DNA of 64,000 bases, taken from NCBI RefSeq assembly GCF_010015475.1, contig NZ_SSNI01000018.1:59417-123416 (forward strand), read 5' to 3'. Below, in pieces: positions 26,466-35,361 of this stretch. A program made the position numbers and the translations under genes. The stretch's first letter is position 1. Each line of letters starts with the position of its first letter. Source of the stretch: Pontibacter pamirensis. Lineage in GTDB: Bacteria; Bacteroidota; Bacteroidia; Cytophagales; Hymenobacteraceae. The notes beneath the pieces were generated by a model. It was given only the letters and a program-made list of their open reading frames with translations, was not told the DNA's origin and ran no database searches.

Positions 26466-28333
26466 CCCTAAAAACACCACTACTCTTCCTATTCATTTTA
26501 GGCCTTTTTTGTTCAGGATATGCCCAGCAGCAAGACACCATTACAAACAGGTACACTGTCAGAATAGATCTGACAGAAGTAAGAGACGACAAGGTGCCGG
26601 TGAGCCTGCAGGCCCCTCCCATCACCCAGAGCGAAATCACTTATATTATGCCGAAGATTGTACCGGGCACTTACTCTGTTTCGGACTTTGGCAGGTTTGT
26701 AACAGATTTTAAAGCTTATACTATAACCGGAGACACACTTGCTGTAACGCAACTGGACACAAACCGCTGGCAGATCAGCAATGCCTCATCCCTGGATCGC
26801 ATCACTTATTGGGTAGACGATACTTTTGATGCACAGAGGCGCGAAGAAGTGCTTTTTGAGCCGGGCGGCACCAATATTGAAGAGAACCTGAATTTCCTGC
26901 TGAACCCGTTTGGGTTTATAGGCTATTTTGATGGCATGAAGCAGGTGCCTTACCAACTGAATATCACAAAGCCGGAAGGCTTCTATGGCTCTACCTCGCT
27001 GCAGGCAGTGGTCTCTACCGACACCTCTGATCATTACCTTTTGCCAAACTACATGGAACTGGCAGATTCGCCGCTGATGTATAACCGCCCGGATACGACG
27101 GTGCTGGAACTTGGTGATACAGAAGTACTGGTATCTGTCTATTCCCCTTCCGGCAGGGTAACATCCGGGCCCATCGCAGCCAATGTAAAGAGCATTCTGG
27201 AGGCACAGCGAAGCTATTTAGGGGGCACCCTGCCGGTAGAGAAATATGCTTTCCTGATTTACGTGCCCGAGCGTGTCGGGAAGTCCGGATCATATGGTGC
27301 ACTGGAGCATTCTTATTCTTCAGTATATTTTCTGCCGGAGATGCCGGAGGAGCAGTTCAGCAGCACCATCCGGGATGTGGCCGCACATGAGTTCTTCCAT
27401 ATCGTGACACCCTTGAGCATCCATTCAGAGGAAATCGGCAATTTCGACTTCATCAACCCGCAAATGTCGAAGCACCTGTGGCTGTATGAGGGGGTAACAG
27501 AATACTTTGCCTCACATGTTCAGGTCTACGAAGACCTCATCGACCTAAACGAATACCTCCAGAAAGTGCGCGAGAACATTGTTACTTCCAGAGCTTATTA
27601 TAACGACACCCTGCCTTTTACGGAGATGAGTGCAAACGTACTGGAGGAGTACGAGGACCAATATGGCAACGTATACCAGAAAGGAGCCCTGATTGGCCTG
27701 GTGCTGGATGTAAGACTGCGGGAACTGTCAGGAGGCACGTATGGCCTGCGCAACCTGATGCTGGACCTGGCCAAGACATATGGTAAAGAAAACGCCTTTA
27801 AAGATGAGGAGCTGTTTGACAAAATTGCAGCGCTCACATATCCGGAAATCAGGGCATTCTTCAGCAAGTATGTAGAAGGCGCTGAGTCCCTCCCCCTGGA
27901 TGAAACGTTCCGTAAAGTAGGCATCCGGTATGAGCCAACAGCTACACAGCAGATCATCTCATACGGTGATTTCACCCCCGGCTTTGACGAGGAGGCAAAT
28001 ATAATAATAATAGCTGAGACAGATGAAATGGATGCTTTCGGAAAGGAAATGGGCTTCCGGGAAGGTGATCAGCTACTGGCACTGAACGGTACCGAAATAA
28101 CCCCTCTTAACATACGGGAGGTAATAGGAGAGCAACTACAGCAGGTACAGCCCGGCGAAAGAATAACGATAACCGTTGGTCGTGAAAACGCCAGCGGTAA
28201 GATTAGGAAAAAGAAGCTGAGAGGCAGGGCTATTTCCCGCGAGCGCCAGTCGCTGCACGTGCTGGAGCCAGACCCCAACGCGACGCCGGAGCAAAAAGCA
28301 CTGCTGGCAGCCTGGTTGAATAATGAAGCTTGA
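26462..28333 (+). CDS. M61 family metallopeptidase with PDZ domain
   Basis: A 623-residue exported peptidase. A signal peptide (MTLKTPLLFLFILGLFCSGYAQ) is followed by the M61 N-terminal beta domain. The catalytic domain has the zinc motif AAHEFFHIVTP near residues 309-319 (HExxH), with the downstream Glu in WLYEGVTEYFASH about 30 residues later. A PDZ domain fills the C-terminus (about 505-590; MGFREGDQLLALNGTEI). M61 enzymes are glycyl aminopeptidases or act on small peptides; the substrate here is unknown. It overlaps the DoxX gene by 4 bp. Homologues are frequent in Bacteroidota. Confidence 0.93.
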   Translation: MTLKTPLLFLFILGLFCSGYAQQQDTITNRYTVRIDLTEVRDDKVPVSLQAPPITQSEITYIMPKIVPGTYSVSDFGRFVTDFKAYTITGDTLAVTQLDTNRWQISNASSLDRITYWVDDTFDAQRREEVLFEPGGTNIEENLNFLLNPFGFIGYFDGMKQVPYQLNITKPEGFYGSTSLQAVVSTDTSDHYLLPNYMELADSPLMYNRPDTTVLELGDTEVLVSVYSPSGRVTSGPIAANVKSILEAQRSYLGGTLPVEKYAFLIYVPERVGKSGSYGALEHSYSSVYFLPEMPEEQFSSTIRDVAAHEFFHIVTPLSIHSEEIGNFDFINPQMSKHLWLYEGVTEYFASHVQVYEDLIDLNEYLQKVRENIVTSRAYYNDTLPFTEMSANVLEEYEDQYGNVYQKGALIGLVLDVRLRELSGGTYGLRNLMLDLAKTYGKENAFKDEELFDKIAALTYPEIRAFFSKYVEGAESLPLDETFRKVGIRYEPTATQQIISYGDFTPGFDEEANIIIIAETDEMDAFGKEMGFREGDQLLALNGTEITPLNIREVIGEQLQQVQPGERITITVGRENASGKIRKKKLRGRAISRERQSLHVLEPDPNATPEQKALLAAWLNNEA

Positions 28334-28408
28334 ATCTGTTTGCTGCACAACAAACTATGCCATTAGTATAAAGTAAACCTATGAAAAAATTTGCTCCCAA
28401 TGTACTCC

Positions 28409-28440
28409 TTGACAAGCCGGGCGGGTTGACCTAACTTTAG
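28409..28440 (+). promoter_or_regulatory. Candidate Bacteroidota-type promoter for a leader or small RNA
   Basis: TTG at 28409-28411, a 20-base spacer, then TAACTTTA at 28432-28439 fit the -33 TTG / -7 TAnnTTTG pattern with one mismatch in the last -7 base. It points toward the structured region at 28445-28553 and the TonB receptor gene. Confidence 0.5.
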
Positions 28441-28444
28441 TATA

Positions 28445-28557
28445 GTGGCAGCCGCACATTACCAGTGTAAAAGATAAATTTCATCATTTCCCTGGGTTTT
28501 AAATACCCTACTGGTTTGTTATATTTCCAAAAGCCGCACCAATAGTGCGGCTTCTTT
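28445..28557 (+). ncRNA. Candidate structured leader or small RNA with mutually exclusive hairpins
   Basis: The segment has AGCCGCAC twice (28450-28457 and 28532-28539) and its complement GTGCGGCT once (28545-28552). The near pair makes a terminator (9-bp stem 28531-28539 with 28545-28553, five-base loop, then TCTTTT). The far pair would close the whole element as an alternative stem. Inside, ACCAGT at 28461-28466 can pair with ACTGGT at 28509-28514, and GGGT with ACCC forms a small inner hairpin. This is the layout of an attenuator or riboswitch, or of a short regulatory RNA with its own terminator. I cannot match it to a named RNA family. It begins 110 bp after the M61 gene and ends 141 bp before the TonB receptor. 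Confidence 0.45.
28531..28557 (+). terminator. Hairpin terminator
   Basis: A perfect 9-bp stem (AAGCCGCAC with GTGCGGCTT), a five-base loop CAATA and a following TCTTTT tract. It closes the candidate RNA and may also stop read-through from the DoxX-M61 operon. Confidence 0.8.
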
Positions 28558-28697
28558 TATTTACCTTCAAAGTAATTGATTACTTAATCAAACCATTTGT
28601 AACTTTTATGAGTTAATCCTGTACTTAAATTAAAATTATTTATTCCGAATGCCGTTACTTAATATTACTGCTACATAAGTATAACCATCGCTTCCTG

Positions 28698-31028
28698 ATG
28701 CGCTTTTATCACCTTTATAGTTTATTTTTCTTACTGCTTTTTACAGTACCGGCCCTCGCCCAGAACTTTCAGGTGCGTGGCTCTGTACGTGACGCCAACA
28801 ACGGCGAGCCATTAATAGGCGCCACCGTTGCCGTCCCCGAAATTGGTCTCGGAACCAGCACAAACGAAGAGGGCTTCTATACCCTCAGTCTGCCTGAGGG
28901 CGAGTATACCTTACAGGCGAGTTATATTGGCTATAGCAGCTTTTCCCGTAGCACACGTGTTACAGGTGGGGCGCAACAACGCATAAACTTTACCTTAGAC
29001 CCTGCTGAGACTGAACTGAAAGAAGTACAGATAGAAGCAAACAGCCTGCGCCAGAAGCTGAATGATACCCGCATGAGCGTAGAGTCTCTTTCCTCGCGCG
29101 AGGCTAAACTGCTGCCCGCACTTTTCGGGGAGGTAGACCTTGTAAAGACACTGCAACTGAAACCAGGCGTGCAATCCGGTGGTGAGGGCACTTCCGGCAT
29201 GTATGTACGTGGCGGGGGACCAGACCAGAACCTGGTGCTGGTAGATGATGCCGTCATTTATAACCCTTCTCACCTTTTTGGCTTCTTCAGCGTGTTCAAT
29301 CCTGATGCTGTAAAGAGTGTGGACCTTTACAAAGGCGGATTTCCCGCCCAATATGGAGGCCGGTTATCTTCTGTGCTCGATGTAAAGCTAAATGAGGGTA
29401 ACAATGAACGTATTGGAGCAACAGGAGGCATTGGCTTGATCGCCTCGCGCCTAACAGTAGACGGGCCTATCGTAAAAGATAAGGTTAACTTTATAGTGTC
29501 AGCCCGGCGGACGTATGTGGATGTATTTACGCGGCAGATAAACCGATTGAGCGAAGGCAAACCGGATTACGACCCCATTCCAGACTACTATTTCTACGAC
29601 CTGAACGGAAAATTAACCTATAAAGTAGGCAAAAACGATGAACTGACCCTGAGCGGCTACCTCGGCCGCGACATCTTCGGCTTTAACGACGACAGATTCA
29701 AATTTGACTTTAACTGGGGCAACACGATGGGCACCCTTCGCTGGAGGCATAAATTCAACAACAGCTTATATGCCACCACCTCCCTCTACACCACCGGTTA
29801 CCGGTACAGCATTAACAATGCTATTGATGTTTTCAGCGCGAAACTAACTTCTGCTGTACAGGACTATACCTTTAAAACAGATTTTGACCTCTTTGTGAAG
29901 GGCGGGCACAGCATTAAATTCGGTGCAATGGCTACCCGCCACCATTTTACCATCGGCCGCCTTAACTTTGAGACAGGCGACAGCACCCAGTCTATCAGTA
30001 CAGGCACTAACCTTGCAGGCACAGAATTCGGGGTATATGCCTCTGATGACTACCAGGTAAGCGCGCAGCTGTCGCTGAATTATGGGTTACGGTTTTCAGG
30101 CTTTAACAGCGGCGGCAAAACCTATACAGCCCTGGAGCCGCGTGCTGCCGCCAAATACAACTTAAGCGAAAGCACCTCCCTGAAAGCCAGCTTTGCCAGC
30201 ATGAAGCAGTACGTACACCTTGTTTCCAACTCAGGAGCCTCTTTGCCTACAGACATCTGGTATCCGTCTACGGAGGGTGTAGAACCACAACGCTCCCAGC
30301 AGGTAGCGGTTGGCTTTAACAAGCTGTTCGGCAGGGGCAAGTATATGTTCACCAACGAGGTATACTACAAATGGATGACGAACCAGCTGGACTTCCGGGA
30401 TGGTGCGAACCTTTTTGTGAACGATAACCTGCAGGATGAATTCCTTTTTGGGATAGGCAAGAGCTACGGCAACGAGATATACCTGGAGAAAATCAAAGGC
30501 AAAACAACCGGCTGGCTGGGATACACCCTCTCCTGGACCTACAGGAAGTTTGACAGCGAAAACGATTTGGATGACATCAATGAGGGCCGTTGGTTTCCAA
30601 CCCGTTACGACCGCCGCCACGATATCAGCCTGGTGGTACTACACCAGCTCAACAAGCGCTTGAGCGTGACAGGAGCCTTTGTATTCGGCACAGGCAATGC
30701 CTATTCTATTCCGGTGGCACGTTTTGTTTTCCAGGATGTGGAAGGTGAAGATCCGAGTGTGATCCCAATTTACGAAGACCGGAATTCTTTCAGGCTGGCC
30801 CCTTACCACCGCCTGGATTTAAGCGCTGTATTAAAACTGAAACCGAAGCGTGGCGAATCAGACCTGACCTTTAGCGTGTACAATGTCTACAACCGCCGTA
30901 ATCCATACTTTGTGTATTTTGAGCAGGTAAGAGACGAAGAAAGAAGAGAGACCTTAGGTTTCCAGGCAAAGCAGGTAGCGCTTTTCCCGCTTGTGCCGTC
31001 TATTACATATAATTTTAGATTTAAATGA
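28698..31028 (+). CDS. TonB-dependent outer-membrane receptor
   Basis: A 776-residue transporter driven by TonB. The signal peptide (MRFYHLYSLFFLLLFTVPALAQ) is followed by a carboxypeptidase-regulatory-like domain at about 24-110 (VRGSVRDANNGEPLIGATVAV). The plug lies at about 120-240 (VDLVKTLQLKPGVQSGGEGTSGMYVRGGGPDQNLVLVDD…, PAQYGGRLSSVLDV). The beta-barrel ends with aromatic residues (…SITYNFRFK). Its length is at the short end for TonB receptors. Its stop overlaps the start of the DUF4249 gene by 4 bp (ATGA), so the two form a unit, as is common for this subgroup. The ligand is unknown. Confidence 0.95.
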   Translation: MRFYHLYSLFFLLLFTVPALAQNFQVRGSVRDANNGEPLIGATVAVPEIGLGTSTNEEGFYTLSLPEGEYTLQASYIGYSSFSRSTRVTGGAQQRINFTLDPAETELKEVQIEANSLRQKLNDTRMSVESLSSREAKLLPALFGEVDLVKTLQLKPGVQSGGEGTSGMYVRGGGPDQNLVLVDDAVIYNPSHLFGFFSVFNPDAVKSVDLYKGGFPAQYGGRLSSVLDVKLNEGNNERIGATGGIGLIASRLTVDGPIVKDKVNFIVSARRTYVDVFTRQINRLSEGKPDYDPIPDYYFYDLNGKLTYKVGKNDELTLSGYLGRDIFGFNDDRFKFDFNWGNTMGTLRWRHKFNNSLYATTSLYTTGYRYSINNAIDVFSAKLTSAVQDYTFKTDFDLFVKGGHSIKFGAMATRHHFTIGRLNFETGDSTQSISTGTNLAGTEFGVYASDDYQVSAQLSLNYGLRFSGFNSGGKTYTALEPRAAAKYNLSESTSLKASFASMKQYVHLVSNSGASLPTDIWYPSTEGVEPQRSQQVAVGFNKLFGRGKYMFTNEVYYKWMTNQLDFRDGANLFVNDNLQDEFLFGIGKSYGNEIYLEKIKGKTTGWLGYTLSWTYRKFDSENDLDDINEGRWFPTRYDRRHDISLVVLHQLNKRLSVTGAFVFGTGNAYSIPVARFVFQDVEGEDPSVIPIYEDRNSFRLAPYHRLDLSAVLKLKPKRGESDLTFSVYNVYNRRNPYFVYFEQVRDEERRETLGFQAKQVALFPLVPSITYNFRFK

Positions 31029-31834
31029 AGTTAAAGCACACCCTGTTTTTCCTGCTGCCGTTCATCGCTGCTTTCTATGGCTGTGATATGGATAAAGATA
31101 TAAGCATCGACCTGCCCTCTTATAACCCGCAACTGGTGGTGGAGGGATACCTGGAACCTGGAAAGCCTTTCCGCATAGCTGTGCAGGAGAGCGCCAGCTA
31201 TTTCGATGCTCCAACTCCTCCCCTTGTACCAGACGCGGAGGTAGTTATCACCCACAATGGTCGTCGCATTGATCTCACCTATAAGCCGAGGCTGGATAAT
31301 CGTACGGGGTTCCTGTACACGCATAGTTCAGAAGAAATTATGAATGGGAAACCAGGCGACATCTATGGCCTTGAAGTAACAGACGGAAAAGGTCGTAAAG
31401 TAACTGGTTTTACCACCATTTTACCGTCAGTGCCGATAGATACTGTAGAGTGGCGATTCAATGATGAAGATGAAGCACTGCTGCTGACATCTTTTCAGGA
31501 TGACGCCAACACAGAAAACTATTACCGCTACATGACGCACCGCGACAGCCTGACCCATGACTCAGACAGAGAATTTTTCAGCTCTGACAAGTTGAATAAT
31601 GGGAATGTGATAACATTTGGTTCTAATTATAGGTATGAGCGGGGCAGTAACCTTATTGTTACGCTGTTCAACATCGAAAAACAGTACTACGACTTCCTTT
31701 CTTCTTCGGACAACGCCAAAGATTCAAACGGCAATCCTTTTGCCCAGCCATCCAGAATCAGATCGTCGGTGCAGGGCGGCCTCGGCATCTTCACTAACCT
31801 GGCGTATGTACGCAAAACGATTGTCATAAAGTAA
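31025..31834 (+). CDS. DUF4249 family lipoprotein, partner of the TonB receptor
   Basis: A 269-residue lipoprotein: a hydrophobic signal ends in AFYGC, with the lipidated Cys near residue 20. The mature region has an Ig-like beta start typical of DUF4249 (PQLVVEGYLEPGKPFRIAVQESASYFDAP and DAEVVITHNGRRIDLTY). The family is confined to Bacteroidota and is nearly always encoded directly after a TonB receptor; the presumed role is a surface or periplasmic ligand-binding partner. It overlaps the receptor by 4 bp. Its 3' end is followed within 4 bp by the (GTTAGAGA)16 microsatellite. Confidence 0.9.
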   Translation: MKLKHTLFFLLPFIAAFYGCDMDKDISIDLPSYNPQLVVEGYLEPGKPFRIAVQESASYFDAPTPPLVPDAEVVITHNGRRIDLTYKPRLDNRTGFLYTHSSEEIMNGKPGDIYGLEVTDGKGRKVTGFTTILPSVPIDTVEWRFNDEDEALLLTSFQDDANTENYYRYMTHRDSLTHDSDREFFSSDKLNNGNVITFGSNYRYERGSNLIVTLFNIEKQYYDFLSSSDNAKDSNGNPFAQPSRIRSSVQGGLGIFTNLAYVRKTIVIK

Positions 31835-31837
31835 GAC

Positions 31838-31965
31838 GTTAGAGAGTTAGAGAGTTAGAGAGTTAGAGAGTTAGAGAGTTAGAGAGTTAGAGAGTTAGAG
31901 AGTTAGAGAGTTAGAGAGTTAGAGAGTTAGAGAGTTAGAGAGTTAGAGAGTTAGAGAGTTAGAGA
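31838..31965. repeat. Microsatellite: sixteen exact copies of an 8-bp unit
   Basis: GTTAGAGA repeats perfectly 16 times (128 bp), followed by a broken copy (GTTAAGGG). All three forward frames meet TAG within 24 bp, so it is not coding. It begins 3 bp after the DUF4249 stop. Confidence 0.97.
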
Positions 31966-32097
31966 GTTAAGGGATACTGCTCTTGCCTGAAAGGGGGTTA
32001 CAAAAATCCAGACTTTTTAACTGGCGCGGGAAGTCGTCCCGTGACGTACAGTGGGTAAGAGTCTCCAGACTCGCCGTTGCAATGATGCAAAAAGCCT

Positions 32098-32143
32098 AAA
32101 AGGGGTAGAAACAGCTGAACAACAGACTGCTTCTACCCCTTTT
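32098..32143. terminator. Bidirectional hairpin terminator
   Basis: A perfect 13-bp stem (AAAAGGGGTAGAA at 32098-32110 with TTCTACCCCTTTT at 32131-32143) and a 20-base loop, A-rich on the left and T-rich on the right. It separates the DUF4249 gene from the convergent purine nucleoside phosphorylase gene. Confidence 0.85.
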
Positions 32144-32190
32144 AACTTTCTAACTCCTAAACTTTTTAACTCCCAAACTCTCTAACTTCT
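32144..32190. repeat. Degenerate CTAACT-type tract
   Basis: Imperfect units of 9-12 bp based on TTTCTAACT/TTTTTAACTCC lie between the terminator and the end of the phosphorylase gene, and partly enter its last codons. They resemble the reverse complement of the nearby GTTAGAGA unit. A similar tract lies at 35255-35365. Confidence 0.6.
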
Positions 32191-32997
32191 TCTCACCAGT
32201 TCACGGATAAGCATAGTCATGCGGGGCTCGGCTATGGCAGCAGCCTCTAAAATATCGGCCAGCACCACCTTTTTTATTCTATCTGGTGTGCACATATCGG
32301 TGATTACGGAGAGAGCGAACACCGGCATGCCCATGTGGCGTGCCGCAATAACTTCGGGCACTGTAGACATTCCTACAGCATCAGCACCAATAATGCTCAG
32401 GTAACGGTATTCTGCTTTCGTCTCCAGCATAGGGCCCGGCGCACTTACGTATACCCCTTCGCTCAGGTCGAAGTCAGCATCTTCTGCAATCACCATGGCC
32501 TCACGTATCATATCTTCGTCATACACATCGCTCATGTCCGGGAAGCGGGGCCCAAGCTCATCTAAATTTTTGCCAATCAGTGGGTTACCTGGCAGTAGGT
32601 TAATGTGATCCGTAATCACCATCAGGTCGCTGGTGTTAAAGAGTGGGTTAAGGCCACCGGCGGCGTTAGACACTATTAGCTTCTTCACTCCCAGCAGCTT
32701 CATCACACGCACAGGAAAAACCAGCTGCTCCATAGTATACCCTTCATAGTAGTGAAAGCGCCCCTGCATCACCACCACCTTCTTTCCAGCCAGCAAACCT
32801 AAAATTAATTTACCTGAATGGCTCTCTACTGTAGACACCGGAAAATTAGGTATATCAGCATAAGATAAAGTATGGAATACCTCTACTTCGTTCACCAGTG
32901 CGCCTAAACCAGTGCCCAGTATAATCCCGAATTCAGGCACAAAGCCTTCTGATTTATTTTGTATATAAGAAGTTGATTCCTGTAAGAGCTGCATCAT
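32182..32997 (-). CDS. punA: Purine nucleoside phosphorylase (trimeric type)
   Basis: A 271-residue cytosolic enzyme that splits inosine and guanosine with phosphate into base plus ribose 1-phosphate in purine salvage. Family markers are present: LGTGLGALV phosphate loop near residue 28, GRFHYYEG near 87 with the phosphate-binding His, [10 protein letters not shown] near 114 and [16 protein letters not shown] segment ([17 protein letters not shown]) near 190. MGMST after DAVG binds the base. The length and motifs fit the trimeric class (PunA/PNP) rather than hexameric DeoD. It has no operon partner; sppA lies 230 bp upstream on the same strand. Confidence 0.95.
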   Translation of the reverse strand: MMQLLQESTSYIQNKSEGFVPEFGIILGTGLGALVNEVEVFHTLSYADIPNFPVSTVESHSGKLILGLLAGKKVVVMQGRFHYYEGYTMEQLVFPVRVMKLLGVKKLIVSNAAGGLNPLFNTSDLMVITDHINLLPGNPLIGKNLDELGPRFPDMSDVYDEDMIREAMVIAEDADFDLSEGVYVSAPGPMLETKAEYRYLSIIGADAVGMSTVPEVIAARHMGMPVFALSVITDMCTPDRIKKVVLADILEAAAIAEPRMTMLIRELVRRS

Positions 32998-33161
32998 ATA
33001 ATTTTAATTTTGAAAGACTGAATAAAGAATAACTGAATCTGAGTAAATGTATGAACGGATTCAAAATCAATTTGCTGCACCCCAGTCAATAAAGGCGATT
33101 TGCGAAAGGCTGCTAATCGACAATAACTTTGCGGTAAAGTTGCGAAAAATAGGTGGCCTTT

Positions 33162-33210
33162 AAAACAAAAAGCCGCTACCAGCGGGAATCTGGCAGCGGC
33201 TTTTTGTTTT
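33162..33210. terminator. Hairpin terminator downstream of sppA
   Basis: A stem of about 19 pairs (AAAACAAAAAGCCGCT at 33162-33177 with AGCGGCTTTTTGTTTT at 33195-33210, continuing inward with one mismatch). It lies 20 bp beyond the sppA stop, with a T-run for leftward transcription. Confidence 0.9.
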
Positions 33211-33229
33211 TGTAAAGGGTTTCTTCTGG

Positions 33230-34993
33230 TTATTGAATACTCAGGTCGTAAGGCATTCTGGCTTGTGCTCCCTGCATGTCACCTACTTTCTTGTAAAGTT
33301 TGTAGTACGGGTATAATTCGCCAAGCTCTGCTTTTATAGACTGCTCTTTTGTTTGCGCACCAAAGTCGCTGAAGAGGTTATTAAAGAAAGACTTACGCTC
33401 AGGCATTGCTTTGAGTCGGTAATCGTCTTCTATGTTTGCTTTTTTAGCAGCAATGGCAATGGCATCTTCCAGGCCGCCATACACATCTACAAGGTTGCGC
33501 TGCTCTGCCTCTACACCAGACCACACCCGACCAGAAGCATACTCTTTCAGCTGGTCCTGGCTCATGCCACGGCCTTCAGCGGCTTTGCTGGTAAAGGTCT
33601 CGTAAATCTGATCGATTTGGTTCTGCACAATCTCCTTCTCCTGCTCCGTCATCGGTCTTGTAATGGTTGGCTGTTCAGAGAACTTACCAGTACTCACATA
33701 GTCCACGGTAATACCTAGCTTCTCGTTCAGGAAGCCCTGTATGTTTGGTATCACACCAAATACGCCAATACTCCCTGTAATGGTGTTCGGGTGTGCCACA
33801 ATGGTATCGCAACCCATGGCAAGGTAATAGCCACCTGAGGCAGCGTAATCAGACATAGAGGCTATCACCGGCTTCTCCTTTTTGGTAAGCTGTATCTCGC
33901 GCCAGATTACATCTGATGCCAGGGCACTACCACCCGGAGAACTGATGCGCAGCACAACTGCCTTCACGTTCTCATCCATCCGCGCCTTGCGCAGGGCATC
34001 AGTAAAGCGTCGGCTACCAATGTTGCCTTCATCTCCTTCGCCGTCCACAATGTCGCCTTCAGCATAGATAACTGCAATTCTGTTTTTGGAAGTACTTACC
34101 TCTATATTGTCTTTTACCTTTTTGTACTTAGACAGCTGCACCAGTTCCAGTTTGTCATCCTGCTCCATACCGATGCTTTCCTTCATATAGCCGATGGCCT
34201 CATCAAAGTAACCGATGTCGGTAATAAGCTTATATTGTTTGGCATCGGCAGGGTCACGCACCAGCAGGTTGTCCTGTACGTTCTTCAGCTCTGCTACCTC
34301 CACACTACGCGCCTCGGCTATGTTCTGAAGCTGATAATTGTTAATTGAGTTCAGGAAAGAGTTTAGCTGCTCCCGGTTGGCATCGCTGGCTTCCTCTAAA
34401 AAGAAAGGTTCTACAGCGCTTTTATAGGTACCTACCTTAAAAATCTGGGCCTCAATGTTCAGCTTGTCCAGCAGTCTTTTAAAGAAGAACATCTCCGAGC
34501 TCATGCCATTGAATTCAATCGTGCCCATTGGGTTCAGGTAGATTTTATCAGCCACGGAAGCTAAGTAGTATGCTTTCTCAGTTGAGATATCAGTATATGA
34601 GACCACAAATTTGCCGGACTCCTTGAAGTCAATCAACTCGTTTCGGATTTCCTCCACCTTTGCCAGGCCAGCATCCAAGAAAATCATGTTCAGGAAAATA
34701 CCTTTCACATTATCGTCGGTTTTGGCACGGCGGATGGCGGCTTTAATCTGGTCCAGGCCATCTGAGCTGGAGAGAGAGCCGAAGGCGAAACCAAGTTCAG
34801 CAAATGGGTTCTCCGGGTCGCGCTCTGTTATAGGCTTGTCCAGCTTAAGCTCCAACACAGAATTTTCGGCTACCGTTACTTCATCAGAAGAGGCTGAAGC
34901 GGCGGCAATGGCAACCAGCAACAGAATGGAGACAAAAAAGAATACGAGCAAGCCAACAATGGTAGCCAGCACATATTTCAGGAAATTTAACAT
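33230..34993 (-). CDS. sppA: Signal peptide peptidase SppA, long form
   Basis: A 587-residue membrane protease that degrades cleaved signal peptides. One N-terminal membrane segment (about 5-30) anchors it. Two repeated crotonase-like S49 domains follow, as in the 67-kDa E. coli type. The catalytic Lys is in KVGTYKSAVEPFF (near residue 191) of the first repeat, and the nucleophile Ser is in SDYAASGGYYLAMG (near residue 386) of the second. RISSPGGSALASD near 345 is the oxyanion region. The E. coli enzyme has the same split Lys/Ser dyad. It is a single gene with its own terminator; PNP follows downstream. Confidence 0.96.
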   Translation of the reverse strand: MLNFLKYVLATIVGLLVFFFVSILLLVAIAAASASSDEVTVAENSVLELKLDKPITERDPENPFAELGFAFGSLSSSDGLDQIKAAIRRAKTDDNVKGIFLNMIFLDAGLAKVEEIRNELIDFKESGKFVVSYTDISTEKAYYLASVADKIYLNPMGTIEFNGMSSEMFFFKRLLDKLNIEAQIFKVGTYKSAVEPFFLEEASDANREQLNSFLNSINNYQLQNIAEARSVEVAELKNVQDNLLVRDPADAKQYKLITDIGYFDEAIGYMKESIGMEQDDKLELVQLSKYKKVKDNIEVSTSKNRIAVIYAEGDIVDGEGDEGNIGSRRFTDALRKARMDENVKAVVLRISSPGGSALASDVIWREIQLTKKEKPVIASMSDYAASGGYYLAMGCDTIVAHPNTITGSIGVFGVIPNIQGFLNEKLGITVDYVSTGKFSEQPTITRPMTEQEKEIVQNQIDQIYETFTSKAAEGRGMSQDQLKEYASGRVWSGVEAEQRNLVDVYGGLEDAIAIAAKKANIEDDYRLKAMPERKSFFNNLFSDFGAQTKEQSIKAELGELYPYYKLYKKVGDMQGAQARMPYDLSIQ

Positions 34994-35361
34994 GTTGTAT
35001 CTGAGTTAATAATAGTACGTATTCGATGGGCGGTTAAAGCCTCTCTATAGTTATATACAAAAATAGCGCAAATTGTTCATCTAGTGTTAACCTTCTCGAC
35101 CAAACAGACATTTTTATAGACAAACGTTCTAAGTTAGAAAGTTAAAATTTCGATGAGGGAGAAAAGAATAATCAGACTTCATACATATCCTGTTATATAA
35201 CAGTACAACTGCATACTTTCAACAAGTAAGTTAATCGATACCTTAACTCCAGATTTTCAATTTTCTAACCTTTTAACTTCAAAAATTTTCTAATTTTTTA
35301 ACCCTCTAACTTTACAACTTTTTAACCCCCTAACTTTCTTACTCCCAATCTGTCTAACTCC
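34994..35361. repeat. AT-rich gap with degenerate CTAACTTT repeats
   Basis: This 368-bp gap holds no gene. Its right part, about 35255-35365, consists of imperfect units such as TTTTCTAACC, TTTTAACTTC, TTTTTTAACCC, TCTAACTTT and TTTTTAACCCCC, spaced 9-13 bp and running into the end of rarA. An inverted unit (AAGTTAGAAAGTTAAAA) lies at 35130-35146. Such C-poor tracts may act as weak rightward or leftward terminators or be slippage products. Confidence 0.55.

Noticed and set aside
31838..31965. CRISPR-like array
   Set aside because: The units are only 8 bp and contiguous, with no spacers; it is a microsatellite.
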